Source: Bacillota bacterium (GTDB taxonomy: Bacteria; Bacillota; Clostridia; Christensenellales; SZUA-584). Taken from it: a stretch of DNA of 64,000 bases. The notes under the pieces were generated by a model. That model did not search any database. It was given only the letters and a program-made list of their open reading frames with translations, and had not been told where the DNA came from. The DNA lies in NCBI GenBank assembly GCA_023461435.1, contig JAEYLC010000027.1, positions 29,156 to 93,155 on the forward strand, read 5' to 3'. Of this stretch, positions 48,958 to 57,774 are shown in pieces (within the stretch, counting starts at the first letter, position 1; every line of letters begins with the position of its first letter). Made by a program: the position numbers and the translations under genes.

Positions 48958-49283
48958 GACTTTTTCTCCTTCAACTCGTTGATTTTTGATGAAATAAACG
49001 CCCATTTATCCCAGAAGTTTTTCAGCTCCTTGCGCCCCGCATCGTTGAGCACGAAAAACTTGCGCGGCGGGCCCATGTCGGACGGCTTTTTTTCTATGTC
49101 CACAAGCTTATTTTTCTCAAGCCGCACCAAAATGGTGTAAACTGTTCCCTCTACAACATCTGTGAAGCCAAGGGCGTTTAGCTGCCGTGTGATTTCGTAG
49201 CCGTAGGTTTCCTTGCGGCTGATGATTTCAAGCACACATCCCTCAAGCACGCCTTTCAGCATTTCCGTCAGGTTCTCCAACAC
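48954..49283 (-). CDS. PadR-family transcriptional regulator
   Basis: About 109 residues. Winged HTH with LEGCVLEIISRKETYGYEIT, VVEGTVYTILVRLEKNKLVD and PPRKFFVLNDAGRKEL, the standard PadR signature with a short C-terminal dimer helix. It probably represses the DUF1048-ABC operon and is relieved by a drug-like inducer. Start codon uncertain: GTG 49283 (5 bases behind AAGGAG) or TTG 49280; GTG 49289 overlaps the site. Confidence 0.9.
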   Translation of the reverse strand: MLENLTEMLKGVLEGCVLEIISRKETYGYEITRQLNALGFTDVVEGTVYTILVRLEKNKLVDIEKKPSDMGPPRKFFVLNDAGRKELKNFWDKWAFISSKINELKEKKS

Positions 49284-49311
49284 ATTCACTCCTTACTACT
49301 CTGTATGACTT

Positions 49312-49332
49312 GTATTCAGTATTACTGACTAC
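49312..49332 (-). promoter_or_regulatory. Candidate PadR operator
   Basis: GTATTCAGTA (49312-49321) and TACTGACTAC (49323-49332) form a 10-bp inverted repeat with one mismatch and a one-base centre. On the minus strand it lies just after a TTTACA-18-TACGAT promoter. Position and symmetry suggest autoregulation by PadR. Confidence 0.6.
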
Positions 49333-49460
49333 AGCTATATCGTAGCACGGAGTACTGCGGTTTGTAAAGATGTTTTTTAAGAGCATCCTGGCCTGGGTAT
49401 CCTCACGACACCTCGGTTTTTTCAATATAAAAAGTAGAGAATAATTGTTCGCGTTAATGT

Positions 49461-49489
49461 TTGACAGATAGATGGCTTGCCTTTAGAAT
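49461..49489 (+). promoter_or_regulatory. Promoter of the ruv operon
   Basis: TTGACA (49461-49466), 17 bases, TAGAAT (49484-49489). A following TATACA at 49495-49500 is an alternative -10. Confidence 0.75.
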
Positions 49490-49520
49490 TATGCTATACA
49501 AGCTATGAAAGGACGCATGG

Positions 49521-50015
49521 ATGGTCATACTTGGTATTGACCCGGGGATCGCGCTGATGGGCTATGGCGTCGTTAATTATGAAGGCGGCAGAATCTGCCT
49601 CATGGAATGCGGCGTGATCGTGACCGAGGCGGGCATGCCGCTGCCGCGGCGGCTCAAAATCGTGCATGAAAATGTGGGTGCGCTGATCCAAAAGCACGGG
49701 CCCGACTGCATCGCGTTTGAGGAGCTGTTTGCGGGCAAAAACGTGAAGACGGTCATACAGGTGGCGCAGGCGCGCGGCGCGGCGATGGCCGCGGCGTTCA
49801 GCACGGGCGCCGAGCTGTTCGAATACACGCCGATGCAGATCAAACAGGCCATCGTGGGCTACGGCCACGCGGACAAAAAGCAGGTACAGGAAATGGTGCG
49901 GCTGCTGCTCGGTATGAGCGATGTGATCAAACCGGACGATGCGGCGGACGCGGTGGCGTGCGCCATCTGTCACGCGCATTCGAGCCGTTTTGCGGATACG
50001 TTCCGCATCAGATAA
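49521..50015 (+). CDS. ruvC: Holliday junction resolvase RuvC
   Basis: 164 residues. The catalytic acids are visible: GIDPGIALMGYGVV (Asp7 region), AFEELFAGKN (Glu), and PDDAADAVACAICH with the C-terminal Asp pair. RuvC cuts Holliday junctions after RuvAB branch migration. GAAAGGA before ATG 49521; ruvA follows 11 bases on. Confidence 0.96.
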   Translation: MVILGIDPGIALMGYGVVNYEGGRICLMECGVIVTEAGMPLPRRLKIVHENVGALIQKHGPDCIAFEELFAGKNVKTVIQVAQARGAAMAAAFSTGAELFEYTPMQIKQAIVGYGHADKKQVQEMVRLLLGMSDVIKPDDAADAVACAICHAHSSRFADTFRIR

Positions 50016-50026
50016 GAGGGGCTTAT

Positions 50027-50617
50027 ATGTACGATTTTATCAAGGGCGAAGTCGTCTCCGCAGACAAGGACATGGCCGTCATTGAAGCGGGTGGCATCGG
50101 GTACCGCATCCATACCACGTCGCAGTCGCTGACGCACATCAAAACGGGGGAGATGTGCAAGCTATATTGCCACTTCGTGGTGCGCGAGGACGCGCACACG
50201 CTCTATGGCTTCGTGACGACCGAGGAGCGCGAGATGTTCGTCAGGCTCACGGGCGTGTCGGGCATCGGCCCCAAGGCGGCGCTTGCGGTGCTCTCCGCGA
50301 TGAAAATCAGCGAGCTCGCCGCGGCGATCATCACATCAGACGAGACCGCGCTGCAAAAGGTGCCGGGCATCGGCAAGAAGACCGCGCAGCGCATCATCAT
50401 CGACCTCGCCGAGAAGATCGGCAAAAGTGAGATATTGGGCGAAGCGGATATGCCCGGCGAACCCGGAGGCTTGGGCGCGGAGGCGGAAGCGCTGGCCGCG
50501 CTTGTGGCGCTAGGGTACAACCGCGCCGAGGCGACGCGCGCGATCACGTCGGTCAAGAACCTCGGTGATACGGCGGAAGAACTGATACTGATGGCATTGA
50601 AGCGCATGGGCGCTTAG
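50027..50617 (+). CDS. ruvA: Holliday junction branch migration protein RuvA
   Basis: 196 residues. N-terminal OB fold (FIKGEVVSADKDMAVIEAGG, HTLYGFVTTEEREMF), two helix-hairpin-helix units (LTGVSGIGPKAALAVLS, LQKVPGIGKKTAQRIIIDL) and the C-terminal RuvB-binding domain (EALAALVALGYNRAEATRAI). Start ATG 50027 behind AAGAGGGG; the longer frame is ruvC shadow. The repeat array between ruvA and ruvB breaks the usual tight spacing. Confidence 0.96.
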   Translation: MYDFIKGEVVSADKDMAVIEAGGIGYRIHTTSQSLTHIKTGEMCKLYCHFVVREDAHTLYGFVTTEEREMFVRLTGVSGIGPKAALAVLSAMKISELAAAIITSDETALQKVPGIGKKTAQRIIIDLAEKIGKSEILGEADMPGEPGGLGAEAEALAALVALGYNRAEATRAITSVKNLGDTAEELILMALKRMGA

Positions 50618-50639
50618 TCAAAGACGTCGCATCGGGAGG

Positions 50640-50790
50640 CATGCCCCATTCGGGGCACAGGTGAGTGCTTCGGATCAAAAGCCGAGCTTCCATTCAAGGG
50701 GAAGCCCAAAGTGAAAGCCGGTCGGCGCGTCATAACCCTTCGGGTCACAAGCGGATGGCGCGTCCTACAGCGCAAAGATGTAGGGAACGA
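50640..50790. repeat. Degenerate repeat sequence after ruvA
   Basis: Non-coding patchwork with GGATCAAAAGCCGAGCTTCC and GTAGGGAACGACC segments leading into the 169-bp tandem element. The GTAGGGAACGACCCCCGTGT stretch parallels GTAGGGATCGACCCCTGTGT in the 31.5-kb repeat. Confidence 0.5.
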
Positions 50791-51148
50791 CCCCCGTGTC
50801 GTTCCGCGTCGCCGCAGGCAACTGAAGGAGGATCAGCCAAAGCTGCGCCAATCATCACTCCTTCCGTCAAATGCCGGATTGACATCCGTCATTTGCCACC
50901 TCCCTCGCGGAGGGAGGCAAGGTTACGAGCATACACATATAACTTGCACTGACGTTACTTTTTGCTCGAAATACTAGCGCCCCCGTGTCGTTCCGCGTCG
51001 CCGCAGGCAACTGAGGGAGGATCAGCCAAGACTGTGAGAATCATCACTCCCTCCGTCAAATGCCGGATTGACATCCGTCATGTGCCACCTCCCTCGGTGA
51101 GGGAGGCAAGGGTGCGGGCATACATATATAACTTGCACTGACGTTACT
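50791..51148. repeat. Tandem 169-bp repeat pair (copy 3 of the family)
   Basis: Copy A 50791-50959 and copy B 50980-51148 are each 169 bases and nearly identical, separated by 20 bases (period 189). Both begin CCCCCGTGTCGTTCCGCGTC and end AACTTGCACTGACGTTACT. Each contains GCCGGATTGACATCC and a CACCTCCCTC-GAGGGAGG hairpin. The last about 105 bases match 57663-57768. The pair sits between ruvA and ruvB. Confidence 0.9.
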
Positions 51149-51177
51149 CAGCTAATTCACTAAGGAGGAACTAAGGC

Positions 51178-52218
51178 TTGGACGAAAACAGGATCGTATC
51201 CTCGCAGATGAGCGAAACGGACGCGGCGACGGACTTGTCTCTGCGCCCCAAAACGCTTGACGAATACATCGGCCAGCAAAAGGCCAAGGATAATTTGAAG
51301 GTGTTTATGGCCGCCGCGAAAAACCGCGGCGAATCGCTCGATCATGTGCTGCTTTACGGCCCGCCGGGCCTTGGCAAAACGACGCTCGCGTATATCATCG
51401 CGTCCGAAATGGGCGTGAACATCCGCGTGACATCCGGCCCCGCGATCGAGCGGCCAGGCGATCTCGCATCGATACTCACGAATTTAAACAAGGGCGACGT
51501 GCTTTTCATCGACGAGATCCACCGCCTCAACAGCAGCGTGGAAGAGGTGCTGTATCCCGCGATGGAGGACTACGCGCTCGATATCATCATCGGCAAGGGA
51601 CCGTCGGCGAGAACGCTGCGGCTCGGGCTGCCGCCCTTCACGCTGGTCGGCGCGACCACGAGAGCGGGCATGCTCACGTCCCCGCTTCGGGACCGCTTCG
51701 GCGTGATCAACCGGCTGCAGATGTATACGAACGAGGAGCTCAGCGAAATCGTGAAGCGTTCCGCGGGCATACTCGATATCGCGATCGACGGGGACGCCGC
51801 GCTGGAGGTCGCGTCGCGTTCGAGGGGAACGCCGCGCGTGGCGAACAGGCTGTTAAAGCGCGTGCGCGATTTTGCCGACGTAAAGGGCACGGGCTGCATC
51901 ACGCTGCCCATCGCGCGCTATGGCCTTGAGATGCTCGAGGTGGACGAGATCGGCCTCGACGGCGTGGATAAGGCGATACTCGAGGCGATCATTTACAAAT
52001 TCAGCGGTGGGCCGGTGGGGCTCGATACGCTCTGCGCCGCCACAAACGAAGAAAGCGTGACCATTGAGGATGTGTACGAGCCGTTTTTGATACAGCTCGG
52101 GTTCATCAACAAAACGCCGCGCGGCCGCGTTGCAACGTCACTGGCTTACGCGCACATGGGCTGCCCGTACGGCGGCGATACAAAACAGTTAAAGCTCGAC
52201 ATCATGGAGGATCAGTGA
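51178..52218 (+). CDS. ruvB: Holliday junction branch migration ATPase RuvB
   Basis: 346 residues. N-terminal [19 protein letters not shown], Walker [16 protein letters not shown], Walker [10 protein letters not shown], sensor 1 [18 protein letters not shown], and a C-terminal winged helix with [11 protein letters not shown] start at 51178 with AAGGAGGA about 10 bases upstream. It pumps DNA at Holliday junctions with RuvA. Its stop overlaps the queA start. Confidence 0.97.
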   Translation: MDENRIVSSQMSETDAATDLSLRPKTLDEYIGQQKAKDNLKVFMAAAKNRGESLDHVLLYGPPGLGKTTLAYIIASEMGVNIRVTSGPAIERPGDLASILTNLNKGDVLFIDEIHRLNSSVEEVLYPAMEDYALDIIIGKGPSARTLRLGLPPFTLVGATTRAGMLTSPLRDRFGVINRLQMYTNEELSEIVKRSAGILDIAIDGDAALEVASRSRGTPRVANRLLKRVRDFADVKGTGCITLPIARYGLEMLEVDEIGLDGVDKAILEAIIYKFSGGPVGLDTLCAATNEESVTIEDVYEPFLIQLGFINKTPRGRVATSLAYAHMGCPYGGDTKQLKLDIMEDQ

Positions 52219-53237
52219 AAACCAGCGACTTTTATTACGACCTTGACGAAAGCCTGATCGCGCAGGTGCCGCTCAAGCAGCGCGACGCGTCGCGGCTGCT
52301 CGTGTTTAACCGGCAAACGGGGCAGACGGCGCACAAGGTCTTTACCGATATCACAGACTATTTAAAAAAGGGCGACGTGCTCGTGATCAACGACACGAAG
52401 GTGCTGCCCGCGCGGCTGTTCGGCGTGAAGCTGGGTACCGAGCGCGCGGTGGAGTTTTTATTGCTGCACCGGCTGTCGCTCACGCGCTGGGAGGTCATAC
52501 TGCGGCCCGGCAAGAAGCTCAAAATCGGCGATACCGTGGTGTTCTCGGAGCATCTGCTTGCGGTGATCGAAACGAAAAAAGAGGACGGTGTGACGGAGGT
52601 GGAGTTCGCTTTCGACGGCGTATTCGAGGAAATACTCGACGCGCTCGGCGAAATGCCGCTGCCGCCGTATATCCACGAAAAGCTCGAGGATAAAACGCGC
52701 TATCAGACCGTGTACGCGCGGGAGCAGGGCAGCGCCGCCGCGCCGACGGCGGGCCTGCATTTCACACCCGAGCTGCTGGCGAAGATAGAGGAGATGGGCG
52801 TGGCTGTCGCAAGGCTCACGCTGCACGTGGGCCTTGGCACATTCCGCCCCGTCAAGGCCGACAATGTGGAAGACCACATCATGCATTCGGAATATTACTG
52901 CGTCAGCGATACGGCAGCGGCGTTGATCAACGGCGCGCGCCCGAATGGCGGGCGCATTGTCACGGTGGGTACCACGAGCGTGCGTACGCTCGAATCCACG
53001 GCGGATGAGACGGGCGCCGTTCACGCGGGCAGCGGCTGGACGAATATCTTCATCAAGCCCGGTTACCGCTTCAAGGCGGTGGACGCGCTGCTGACCAATT
53101 TCCATCTGCCCGAGTCCACGCTGATTATGCTCGTATCGGCGTTCGCGGGCCGGGAGCGCACGCTTGCGCTGTATAACGAGGCGGTCAGCCTTCGGTACCG
53201 GTTTTTCAGCTTCGGCGACGCCATGCTGCTGTTATAA
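52215..53237 (+). CDS. queA: S-adenosylmethionine:tRNA ribosyltransferase-isomerase QueA
   Basis: 340 residues with the family signature: [68 protein letters not shown] and [17 protein letters not shown]. It makes epoxyqueuosine in the anticodon of four tRNAs. The queA-tgt pathway is completed by tgt about 2.3 kb on, with a PBP gene between. Start overlaps the ruvB stop by four bases. Confidence 0.97.
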   Translation: MKTSDFYYDLDESLIAQVPLKQRDASRLLVFNRQTGQTAHKVFTDITDYLKKGDVLVINDTKVLPARLFGVKLGTERAVEFLLLHRLSLTRWEVILRPGKKLKIGDTVVFSEHLLAVIETKKEDGVTEVEFAFDGVFEEILDALGEMPLPPYIHEKLEDKTRYQTVYAREQGSAAAPTAGLHFTPELLAKIEEMGVAVARLTLHVGLGTFRPVKADNVEDHIMHSEYYCVSDTAAALINGARPNGGRIVTVGTTSVRTLESTADETGAVHAGSGWTNIFIKPGYRFKAVDALLTNFHLPESTLIMLVSAFAGRERTLALYNEAVSLRYRFFSFGDAMLLL

Positions 53238-53246
53238 TACGATCAT

Positions 53247-53308
53247 AAAAGCCATTTTCGGCCATCTGGCGTGACAATTAACGATAAGCGCGGATGGCTT
53301 TTTATTTT
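53247..53308 (+). terminator. Terminator of the ruv-queA operon
   Basis: AAAAGCCAT/ATGGCTTTT 9-bp stem with a long (38-base) loop, then TTATTTT. The loop is unusually large. Confidence 0.5.
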
Positions 53309-53421
53309 GTGCCGTATATTCGTTTATGCTGTCATATCCTTCATTTGAATACACGCGGCATTTACACTAAAATAGAATGGAAGTCAAATTGCGACAACGA
53401 TGAAATGGAGAAACGAAGAAA

Positions 53422-55449
53422 TTGAAGATAAAACGCATGTTGCTTTGTATGCTGATGGTGTGTGCGATGCTCGCGTCAGTGGCTTGCGGCAGTGCGCCCG
53501 CGGCAGAATCGGGCACACCGCAGCCAACGACACCCGCCGAGCCGGTGAACCCCGAGGAGGTGCTCAAGGCCTATATGGCGGCGCTCGTCGATAAAGACTA
53601 TGAAAAGATGTATGGCTTTATCAGCGAGAACAGCACGATGACCAAAGACGATTTTCTCGCGCGCAACAAGAACATATACGAAGGTATCGAAGCAAGCAAT
53701 ATACAAATCTCGGATATCAAGGCCGAGGACAACGCGGTCACGTACGTCACGTCGATGGATACGCAGGCCGGCCCGGTCGTGTTTGACAACACGGCCTATT
53801 TCAGCAACGAAGACGGCGCGTCTAAGCTTGACTGGGATTCGACGCTCATATTCCCGAATCTGGGCGATACCGACAAGGTGCGTGTGAAAACCACGACCGG
53901 GCAGCGCGGCAGCATACTCGACCGGAACGGCAAGCTGCTCGCGGGCAAGGGCGAGGTGTGGAACGTGTACATCGTGCCGGGCAAGCTCAACCCCGAAACG
54001 CGCGACGCGGATCTCCAGACGCTCGCGGACGCGCTCGGCATGAAAGTCGAGGATATCAACGAAAAGCTCTCGCAGAAGTGGGTAAAGGACGATCTGATGG
54101 TCCCGCTGGACAAGTATATCTCGAAGGCAGACCCCGAAACCGAGGCAAAGGTGCTCGTACCGGGTGTCGGGCTCGATACGGCGGAAGAGCGCGTTTATGC
54201 GCTCGGTGAAAAGGCGGCGGCTTTGACGGGCTATATTCACAATATCAGCGAGGACGAGCTCAAGGAGCACGAAGGGCAGGGTTATACGGCGGAAAGCAAG
54301 ATCGGCAAGGTCGGCATGGAAAGCCTGCTGGAGGACCGCATCCGCGGCATCGACGGCTGCAAGGTTTACATTGAAGACAAGGACGGCAAGGAAAAGCAGG
54401 TGCTCGCCGAGATCGCGGCGCACAACGGTGAGGATGTGACGTTGACGATCGATGCGGATATGCAGGCGAAGCTCTACGACCAGATGAAAAACGACAAGGG
54501 CGCGGCGGTCATCATGAACCCGAATACGGGAGAGATTCTCGCGCTCGCCAGCACGCCGTCTTACGATCCCAACGCGTTTATACTCGGACTCTCGGAGGAA
54601 AAATGGGCCGAATACAACAACGAGGACACACGGCCCATGTACAACCGGTTCAAGGCGACATATGTGCCGGGCTCGTCGTTCAAGCCCATCACGGCGGCGA
54701 TCGGCCTTGGCAGCGGCGCGTTTACGGCCGACGAGGATTTCGGCCCGAGCGGCAAATCTTGGGGGAAGGATAACTGGAACGGTTACACCGTGACCACCCT
54801 CGCGACGTACGGCGGCGCGGCGAATGTTTTAAACGCGCTCGTGAACTCGGACAACATCTATTTTGCCAAAGCCGCGCTCAAGATCGGCAACGATGCTTTT
54901 TCGCAGGGGCTGAAAACCTTGGGCTTTGGGGAGGAGGTGCCGTTCGAATTCGGGCTCAGCCCGTCCACGTTCGGCACGGAGCAGAAGTTTGACGACGAGC
55001 TCGATATCGCGAACAGCGGCTACGGACAGGGCAAGCTGGAGCTGAACCCCGTGCACATGGCTTCGATCTACTCGGCGTTTGTGACGGGCGGCGATATGAT
55101 GACGCCGTATCTTGAGAAAAGCAAAGCGCCGCAAGCTTGGAAGCAGGGCGTGTTCACGCCCGAGGCGGTGCAGACGGTGAAAAACGCGATGGTGCAGGTG
55201 ATCGAAAGCCCCGACGGCACGGGCCACGAATTCAAGATCGACGGCCTTAAGATGGCGGGCAAAACAGGCACCGCCGAAATCAAGAAAAACAAGGACGATA
55301 CCGAGGGCACCGAGCTTGGCTGGTTCGTGGCGTATCCCGCCGACGAAAACCAGTCAAAGCAATATCTGACGGTCATGATGATAGAGGATGTGAAGGGCAG
55401 GCACGGCAGCCATTACGTGATCCCGCTCGTCCGTGCGATGTACCAATAA
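53422..55449 (+). CDS. Lipoprotein class B penicillin-binding protein (MecA_N type)
   Basis: 675 residues. A lipoprotein signal (LLCMLMVCAMLASVACGS, Cys at about 22) precedes an NTF2-like MecA_N domain (about 45-145), a PBP dimerisation domain (about 150-325), and the transpeptidase domain. The active-site triads are intact: SSFK in YVPGSSFKPITAAIG, SDN in LVNSDNIYFAK, KTG in GKTGTAEIKK. This is the PBP2a/B. subtilis PBP3 architecture; such proteins can have low beta-lactam affinity, which cannot be read here. TTG start. A peptidoglycan cross-linker anchored by lipid. Confidence 0.93.
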   Translation: MKIKRMLLCMLMVCAMLASVACGSAPAAESGTPQPTTPAEPVNPEEVLKAYMAALVDKDYEKMYGFISENSTMTKDDFLARNKNIYEGIEASNIQISDIKAEDNAVTYVTSMDTQAGPVVFDNTAYFSNEDGASKLDWDSTLIFPNLGDTDKVRVKTTTGQRGSILDRNGKLLAGKGEVWNVYIVPGKLNPETRDADLQTLADALGMKVEDINEKLSQKWVKDDLMVPLDKYISKADPETEAKVLVPGVGLDTAEERVYALGEKAAALTGYIHNISEDELKEHEGQGYTAESKIGKVGMESLLEDRIRGIDGCKVYIEDKDGKEKQVLAEIAAHNGEDVTLTIDADMQAKLYDQMKNDKGAAVIMNPNTGEILALASTPSYDPNAFILGLSEEKWAEYNNEDTRPMYNRFKATYVPGSSFKPITAAIGLGSGAFTADEDFGPSGKSWGKDNWNGYTVTTLATYGGAANVLNALVNSDNIYFAKAALKIGNDAFSQGLKTLGFGEEVPFEFGLSPSTFGTEQKFDDELDIANSGYGQGKLELNPVHMASIYSAFVTGGDMMTPYLEKSKAPQAWKQGVFTPEAVQTVKNAMVQVIESPDGTGHEFKIDGLKMAGKTGTAEIKKNKDDTEGTELGWFVAYPADENQSKQYLTVMMIEDVKGRHGSHYVIPLVRAMYQ

Positions 55450-55462
55450 AAATTGAGGTTGA

Positions 55463-56641
<1,179 letters not shown>

Positions 56642-56708
56642 TTTCTTCCTGTTTGAACTTGGCAGCCATTCGGTATATAATTGGTTATATGGGCAAAAGG
56701 AGGAGAAT

Positions 56709-56795
56709 ATGGAATCAACGGCGATGGACAGGGTGATGCAATATCTGCCTTTGGTTTTTTGGTTTGCCGTTTTCAAACTCTTTTGGGGCTTTTGA
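56709..56795 (+). pseudogene. Truncated yajC-like paralogue (28 codons)
   Basis: ATG 56709 behind AAAAGGAGG gives MESTAMDRVMQYLPLVFWFA followed by VFKLFWGF and a stop. The next gene, yajC, starts MDATTAQGLMQYLPLVAIFV. The shared MQYLPLV core and layout show a duplicated 5' end. It stops at the point where YajC has the basic RKRKKQ loop. It keeps a good ribosome binding site, so a 28-residue membrane peptide may be made. Confidence 0.65.
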
Positions 56796-56897
56796 TAATG
56801 ATGAGGGCGTTATTGCCGTAAAACTTGAGTGATCGGGCGAAATACTTTGAAAAAAGTGAACTTTTTGCGAACGATCAGGATTTGCCGAAAAAAACAG

Positions 56898-56926
56898 TTG
56901 ATTATTGGGACTTGCTCATATAGTAT
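56898..56926 (+). promoter_or_regulatory. Promoter of yajC
   Basis: TTGATT (56898-56903), 17 bases, TAGTAT (56921-56926); TATAGT two bases earlier is an alternative -10. Confidence 0.5.
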
Positions 56927-56965
56927 ATATACTCAAGAGATTTTGTTTAAAAGGCAGGTATAGCT

Positions 56966-57280
56966 ATGGATGCAACAACCGCACAGGGGCTTATGCAATA
57001 TTTACCGCTGGTCGCCATATTCGTTGTTTTCATTCTGCTCATGATCATTCCGCAGAGGAAGAGAAAGAAGCAGATGCAGCAGCTTATGGACAGCTTAAAG
57101 CCCGGTAAGATGATCAAAACCATTGGTGGTATGTACGGAAAAATCGTGGCAGTGAAGGAAGATCTCGTGACAATCGAAGCGATGCCCGACAAGGTGCGTC
57201 TCGTTTTCACAAAGGGCGCGATCGCGACTGTCGAAGACTCCGATTTGCCGGACAACGAATTGACAGACAAAGCGAAATAA
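56966..57280 (+). CDS. yajC: Preprotein translocase subunit YajC
   Basis: 104 residues. One N-terminal membrane helix (LVAIFVVFILLMIIP), a basic stretch (QRKRKKQMQQLMDSLKPG) and the cytoplasmic beta-rich part (IKTIGGMYGKIVAVKEDLVT) are standard YajC. It associates with SecDF to help protein export. The tgt-yajC order is widely conserved. Terminator directly after. Confidence 0.95.
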   Translation: MDATTAQGLMQYLPLVAIFVVFILLMIIPQRKRKKQMQQLMDSLKPGKMIKTIGGMYGKIVAVKEDLVTIEAMPDKVRLVFTKGAIATVEDSDLPDNELTDKAK

Positions 57281-57285
57281 TGATA

Positions 57286-57311
57286 AAAGAAGACCTTAGC
57301 GGTCTTTTTTT
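57286..57311 (+). terminator. Terminator of yajC
   Basis: AAGACC/GGTCTT stem with 5-base loop and a long T-run. Confidence 0.85.
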
Positions 57312-57322
57312 ATTTCTTCGTC

Positions 57323-57583
57323 GATATTCAAAATAAAAAGAGACCTTTTGGCGGCGTATGCCGCGATCACGCTTTTACGGACAGCACAGTGTTTGATATT
57401 GATGAGCGCTGTCTTCGTATTGCTCTGTGTTGCTATTTATGTTGAATGAAACGGCTTATACCCCTTCGGGGTACAGGTATCTCTTTTTAAAAATTTTGTG
57501 GATAGGGCGCTCATTGATATTGAAAATAAACAGAGTCCTTTTGGCGGCGTATGCCGCGATCATGCTTTTACGGACTGCACAGT
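57323..57583. repeat. 68-bp direct repeat pair (copy 4 of the family, left part)
   Basis: Segments 57323-57390 and 57516-57583 match over 68 bases with a few changes, both containing CTTTTGGCGGCGTATGCCGC and ACGGAC-GCACAGT. The period is 193 bases, close to the 189 of the 51-kb pair. No gene is visible. Confidence 0.85.
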
Positions 57584-57589
57584 ACTTCG

Positions 57590-57768
57590 ACACCTCACCA
57601 GTCGCCTGCGGCGACAGCTCCCCCTCAAGCAGGTGCCAAAAAATGATTAAAAAAGTATAGCGGATACTTTACTCCCTCCGTCAATTACCGGACTTTCGTC
57701 CGCTAATTGCCACCTCCCTCACAAGGGAGGTAAGGGTGCGATTATATAGATATAACTTGCACTGGCGA
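57590..57768. repeat. Intergenic repeat element (copy 4, right part)
   Basis: Starts CACCTCACCAGTCGCCTGCG with the GCGACAGCTCCCC core. From 57663 it follows the 51-kb element: ACTCCCTCCGTCAATTACCG, CACCTCCCTC-AAGGGAGG, and the end AACTTGCACTGGCGATACT. Lies between yajC and the end of rqcH. Confidence 0.8.
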
Positions 57769-57774
57769 TACTAA

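Noticed and set aside
50665..50977. Small reading frames after ruvA
   Set aside because: They lie in the repeat element, change with each copy and have no ribosome binding site.
50791..51148. CRISPR-like array
   Set aside because: Only two long (169-bp) copies with a 20-bp spacer, no short regular repeats and no cas genes; a tandem duplication of an intergenic element explains it.
57427..57660. 77-codon frame downstream of yajC
   Set aside because: Within the repeat region between yajC and rqcH, no start signal and no conserved features.
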